Assembly: GCF_048323755.1 (NCBI RefSeq)
Contig: NZ_JBLWFS010000002.1
Location: 1 to 64,000, forward strand
Origin: Alkalihalobacterium sp048323755
GTDB taxonomy: Bacteria > Bacillota > Bacilli > Bacillales > Bacillaceae_F
Direction: 5' to 3'
Length of the DNA stretch: 64,000 bases
The notes under the pieces were generated by a model. That model saw only the letters and a program-made list of their open reading frames with translations. It was not told where the DNA came from and made no database searches. The position numbers were made by a program, and so were the translations under genes. Positions 61,720 to 64,000 of the stretch are shown piece by piece. Each line of letters starts with the position of its first letter. Within the stretch, counting starts at the first letter, position 1.

Positions 61720-62528
61720 CCTTGGAACATGTTGGATATAAGGTTTGCTGTTTCCTCTACCGCTTTACTTGAAACATCAATAACTGTACAACCGATCCGA
61801 TTCATAATTTTCTCGGCGTACTCGAGTTCTTGTTTAATTCGTTCCATATTTGCATAATTTGCTTCCGCTTTTAAACCAAGAGCCTTTAACCGCTCAGTTC
61901 GTATATCATTCAACTTATCTGCATTAATAATAAGTCCTATACACTTTTTAGGTGATACTTTAAAAAGTTCTTCAGGTGGTTCCACTTCAGGAACTAATGG
62001 AACATTAGCCACTTTAAAACGTTTATGAGCTAAATACTGCGATAGTGGTGTTTTCGACGTTCTAGAAACCCCGACTAGAATGATGTCTGCTCGAACGATT
62101 CCTCTTGGGTCCCGTCCATCATCATATTTGACGGCAAATTCAATTGCTTCCACTTTACGAAAATAGTCTTCATCGAGTCTATATACCAATCCAGGTTCAT
62201 AGCGAGGTTCTTTATGAGTTAATGTTCCGATCTTTTCCATCATCGGACCAATAATATCAACAACCTCTACCTGTGCTGCTCGGGCTTGTTCAATCAAATA
62301 TTCCTTTACTTCTGGAATGACTAATGTAAATGCAATAATCGCTTGTGCTTGCTGCGCTAGACCAATCACTTCATCAATTGTACTTTTATCATCAACATAT
62401 GGAATTCTTCTCACTTCGACACCGGATCCACTATATTGACTCGCTGCTGCGCGTACAACTAATTCAGCTGTTTCACCTACAGAATCCGATACAACATAAA
62501 CAATCGGGCGATGGTTAAATACCTCCAT
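61713..62528 (-). CDS. yqfL: putative PEP synthase/PPDK regulatory protein YqfL
   Basis: A 271-aa protein of the PSRP family (DUF299), a bifunctional kinase/phosphorylase that controls pyruvate phosphate dikinase or PEP synthase by ADP-dependent phosphorylation. P-loop VGVSRTSKTPLSQYLAHK near 150 and VYVVSDSVGETAELVVRA at the N terminus. ATG 62528 follows GAGGAGG. It lies 33 bp after ccpN, and in B. subtilis YqfL modulates CcpN, so the pair makes functional sense. Confidence 0.92.
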   Translation of the reverse strand: MEVFNHRPIVYVVSDSVGETAELVVRAAASQYSGSGVEVRRIPYVDDKSTIDEVIGLAQQAQAIIAFTLVIPEVKEYLIEQARAAQVEVVDIIGPMMEKIGTLTHKEPRYEPGLVYRLDEDYFRKVEAIEFAVKYDDGRDPRGIVRADIILVGVSRTSKTPLSQYLAHKRFKVANVPLVPEVEPPEELFKVSPKKCIGLIINADKLNDIRTERLKALGLKAEANYANMERIKQELEYAEKIMNRIGCTVIDVSSKAVEETANLISNMFQGK

Positions 62529-62561
62529 TACTACCTCCTCATTGACCAACAAACAACCTAA

Positions 62562-63185
62562 TTAAATTAAGTCATCGTTTGCTAAGTCCACTAACACTTT
62601 CGTAATGTTCGTTTTTGTTAATCTACCAATTACTTCCAGTCCTGATCCTTTATCAAACTCACGGACTACTGGTAAGGCATCAATTTGTTTGTCTATTAAC
62701 TTATTCGCCACTTCAATAATTAAATCATCTTTTTGACACATTGTAATATTAGGCATTCTCGTCATAATAATGTTAACAGGCATTGTTTCAATTTTTTGAC
62801 TACCGATACTTGCTCGCAGTAAATCTTTACGAGAAAGAACTCCCATTAATGATGAGTTTTGGTCAACAACAAATAACGTGCCAACATCTTCTAAAAACAT
62901 CGTAACGATAGCATCATAGACTGAAGCAGATTCATTCACTACAACAGGTATCGATTGATACTGTTGTACTGTTATTTTTTTAACTTTTTCTGTTAGCAAT
63001 TGTGAACCTGTTTTTCCAGTATAAAAATATCCTACTCTCGGTCGTGCATCTAAAAACCCTGCCATCGTTAAAATCGCTAAATCTGGTCTTAATGTAGCTC
63101 TTGTTAAATTTAACCTTTCTGCGATTTGTTCTCCAGTAATTGGCCCATTGCTTTTAACAATATCTATAATCTGCTCTTGTCTCAC
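62562..63185 (-). CDS. ccpN: transcriptional repressor CcpN
   Basis: A 207-aa repressor of gluconeogenic genes (gapB, pckA in B. subtilis). A winged helix-turn-helix with VKSNGPITGEQIAERLNLTRATLRPDLAIL is followed by two CBS domains (SIPVVVNESASVYDAIVTMFLEDVGTLFVV; VIMTRMPNITMC region). GTG 63185 is used here because the expected N terminus upstream is out of frame: GTGAAG, then T, then ACAATCGAATTAACTGTGAGA would read V-K-T-I-E-L-T without that T. Either the gene starts at 63185 without an SD or one base is inserted. Confidence 0.9.
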   Translation of the reverse strand: MRQEQIIDIVKSNGPITGEQIAERLNLTRATLRPDLAILTMAGFLDARPRVGYFYTGKTGSQLLTEKVKKITVQQYQSIPVVVNESASVYDAIVTMFLEDVGTLFVVDQNSSLMGVLSRKDLLRASIGSQKIETMPVNIIMTRMPNITMCQKDDLIIEVANKLIDKQIDALPVVREFDKGSGLEVIGRLTKTNITKVLVDLANDDLI

Positions 63186-63216
63186 AGTTAATTCGATTGT
63201 ACTTCACCGCCTTCAC

Positions 63217-63231
63217 AACACAAAATGTGTT
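63217..63231 (-). promoter_or_regulatory. palindrome in the ccpN leader
   Basis: AACACA-AAA-TGTGTT, a perfect 6-3-6 palindrome between a TATAAT (about 63246-63251, minus strand) and the ccpN SD. Possible operator; the binding protein is unknown. Confidence 0.35.
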
Positions 63232-63321
63232 ATGCTTTTTATTCTATTATTATATACTAATACAATGAATTATGGAATATGCGGCTCCTATTTTAGCTCA
63301 TTAATATTTACTATAAGTAAT

Positions 63322-63361
63322 AGGCTGACTTCAACCTTTATTATACCGTTTGAGTCAGCCT
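63322..63361 (-). terminator. hairpin after glyS
   Basis: AGGCTGACTT pairs with GAGTCAGCCT (one mismatch). It lies 18 bp beyond the glyS stop. The T tract is weak on the minus strand. Confidence 0.55.
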
Positions 63362-63378
63362 TAGAATGTCTAGACTTT

Positions 63379-64000
63379 TTAAGAAAATACGATGGCATTA
63401 AAGTTAGCAAAATTTTGGATCGTGTTAGCAAGTAACTTCATTTGTATTAAACGGTTTTCTTTCACTTTCTCATCTTCAGACATTACCATAATATTATCAA
63501 AATATAAGTTTATTGTCTCTTTTGTATCTACAAGTGCTTGATAAGCTTCAGCAACATTCCCAGTTTCTAAAGCGCGTTTAACTTTTTGATCTGTCTCGAG
63601 ATAAACTTTATAAAGAGCTTTTTCCTCTTCTTGTTCAAATAAACTTTCCGATAACTCTGTAGAATGTCCAGCTTTTGTCGCAATATTAGTCACACGACTT
63701 AACGTTTCGACAGTTTCTTTAAATGGTGGAGCTTCAATTTGTTCCATTAGAAGCTGAGCTTTTTTAACGATTGTATCTACCTGTCCGATTGTTTCTGAAA
63801 GAACAGCATCCACGATATCATAGCGTGAACCGCGCTCTTGAAGTGTATTTTTCACTCGAAGTCTAAAGAATTCAAGTAAATCTTTTGAAACTTCTTCACT
63901 ACTTCTCTTTAGTAACTGTTTTTCTTCAGCTACATTTATCGCTATTTGAATGACCTCTTCAATAGATACGCTTAAGTTTTTATCTAGGATCATTTGAATG
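63379..64000 (-). CDS. glyS: glycine-tRNA ligase beta subunit (C-terminal part)
   Basis: The frame is open to the window edge, so only about the last 205 residues are seen (the family is about 690 aa). It includes the end of the HD-like and the anticodon-binding DALR-type domain (RSSEEVSKDLLEFFRLRVKNTLQERGSRYDIVDAVLSE and MVMSEDEKVKENRLIQMKLLANTIQNFANFNAI). The order glyS-ccpN-yqfL is that of B. subtilis. Confidence 0.93.
   Translation of the reverse strand, partial: IQMILDKNLSVSIEEVIQIAINVAEEKQLLKRSSEEVSKDLLEFFRLRVKNTLQERGSRYDIVDAVLSETIGQVDTIVKKAQLLMEQIEAPPFKETVETLSRVTNIATKAGHSTELSESLFEQEEEKALYKVYLETDQKVKRALETGNVAEAYQALVDTKETINLYFDNIMVMSEDEKVKENRLIQMKLLANTIQNFANFNAIVFS

Overview
The window is a chromosomal segment of a low-GC, endospore-forming member of the Bacillaceae. 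Its backbone follows the Bacillus subtilis comG - yqg - yqf - sigA - glyS gene order: comGA/comGB, yqgV, yqgU, glcK-yqgQ, gluP, yqgN, rpmG, pbpA, yqgE, sodA, yqgC/yqgB-like genes, yqfZ, ispG, yqfX, yqfW, zur, yqfT, nfo, cshB, yqfQ, ispH, yqfO, trmK, cccA, sigA, dnaG, yqxD, yqfL, ccpN and glyS. A GerA-family spore germinant protein, B. subtilis-type SD sequences (AAGGAGG) and sigma-A promoters fit this. Most genes lie on the minus strand. No prophage, insertion sequence or CRISPR array was seen.

Layout. 1-588: 5' end of a 16S rRNA gene (minus) with its leader and two tandem rrn promoters. 589-2686: comGB and comGA, with the rRNA operon where comGC-comGG would be expected. 2820-2891: tRNA-Gln. 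2946-4638: a DUF1385 + YqgV/MTH1187 fusion gene and an anchored unknown protein. 4758-8648: a thiamine operon (thiE-thiS-thiG-thiO-thiD) behind a TPP riboswitch. 8668-25522: yqgU, aspA, glcK-yqgQ, a GerA-family gene, an M42 peptidase, the rhomboid gluP, a HAD hydrolase, ldh with a Rex-type operator, an orphan ThiF/MoeB enzyme, yqgN, a zinc-free type L33 gene and a GH15 glucoamylase. 25860-31258: two small anchored proteins, pbpA, a probable 6S RNA, yqgE and sodA. 31535-38204: uppP, a five-tRNA operon, yqgB, an NfeD protein, an unexplained nested-hairpin element, a DUF1002 protein, an MFS transporter and yqfZ. 38301-49391: ispG, yqfX, yqfW, a zinc-uptake operon ending in zur, ppx-ppk with a Pho-box array, and a second metal ABC pair. 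49730-64000: yqfT, nfo, cshB, yqfQ, ispH, yqfO-trmK, cccA, sigA-dnaG, a yqxD interrupted by an in-frame TAG, yqfL-ccpN and the 3' part of glyS.

How it works together. The thi operon is TPP-controlled and lacks thiF; the orphan ThiF/MoeB protein may fill in. The znuC-znuB-znuB-zur operon has a palindrome over its promoter that would suit autoregulation by Zur. The ppk promoter region carries three TTTACA repeats at 11-bp spacing, which links polyphosphate synthesis to phosphate starvation. ldh carries a Rex-like NADH-responsive site. ccpN and yqfL form the usual gluconeogenic control pair.

The points most worth a second look are the nested inverted-repeat element at 35164-35380, the amber codon in yqxD, the DUF1385-YqgV fusion, the cut-short comG locus next to an rRNA operon, the PhoP box and the probable 6S RNA. 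All calls come from reading the sequence alone; no database search was run.
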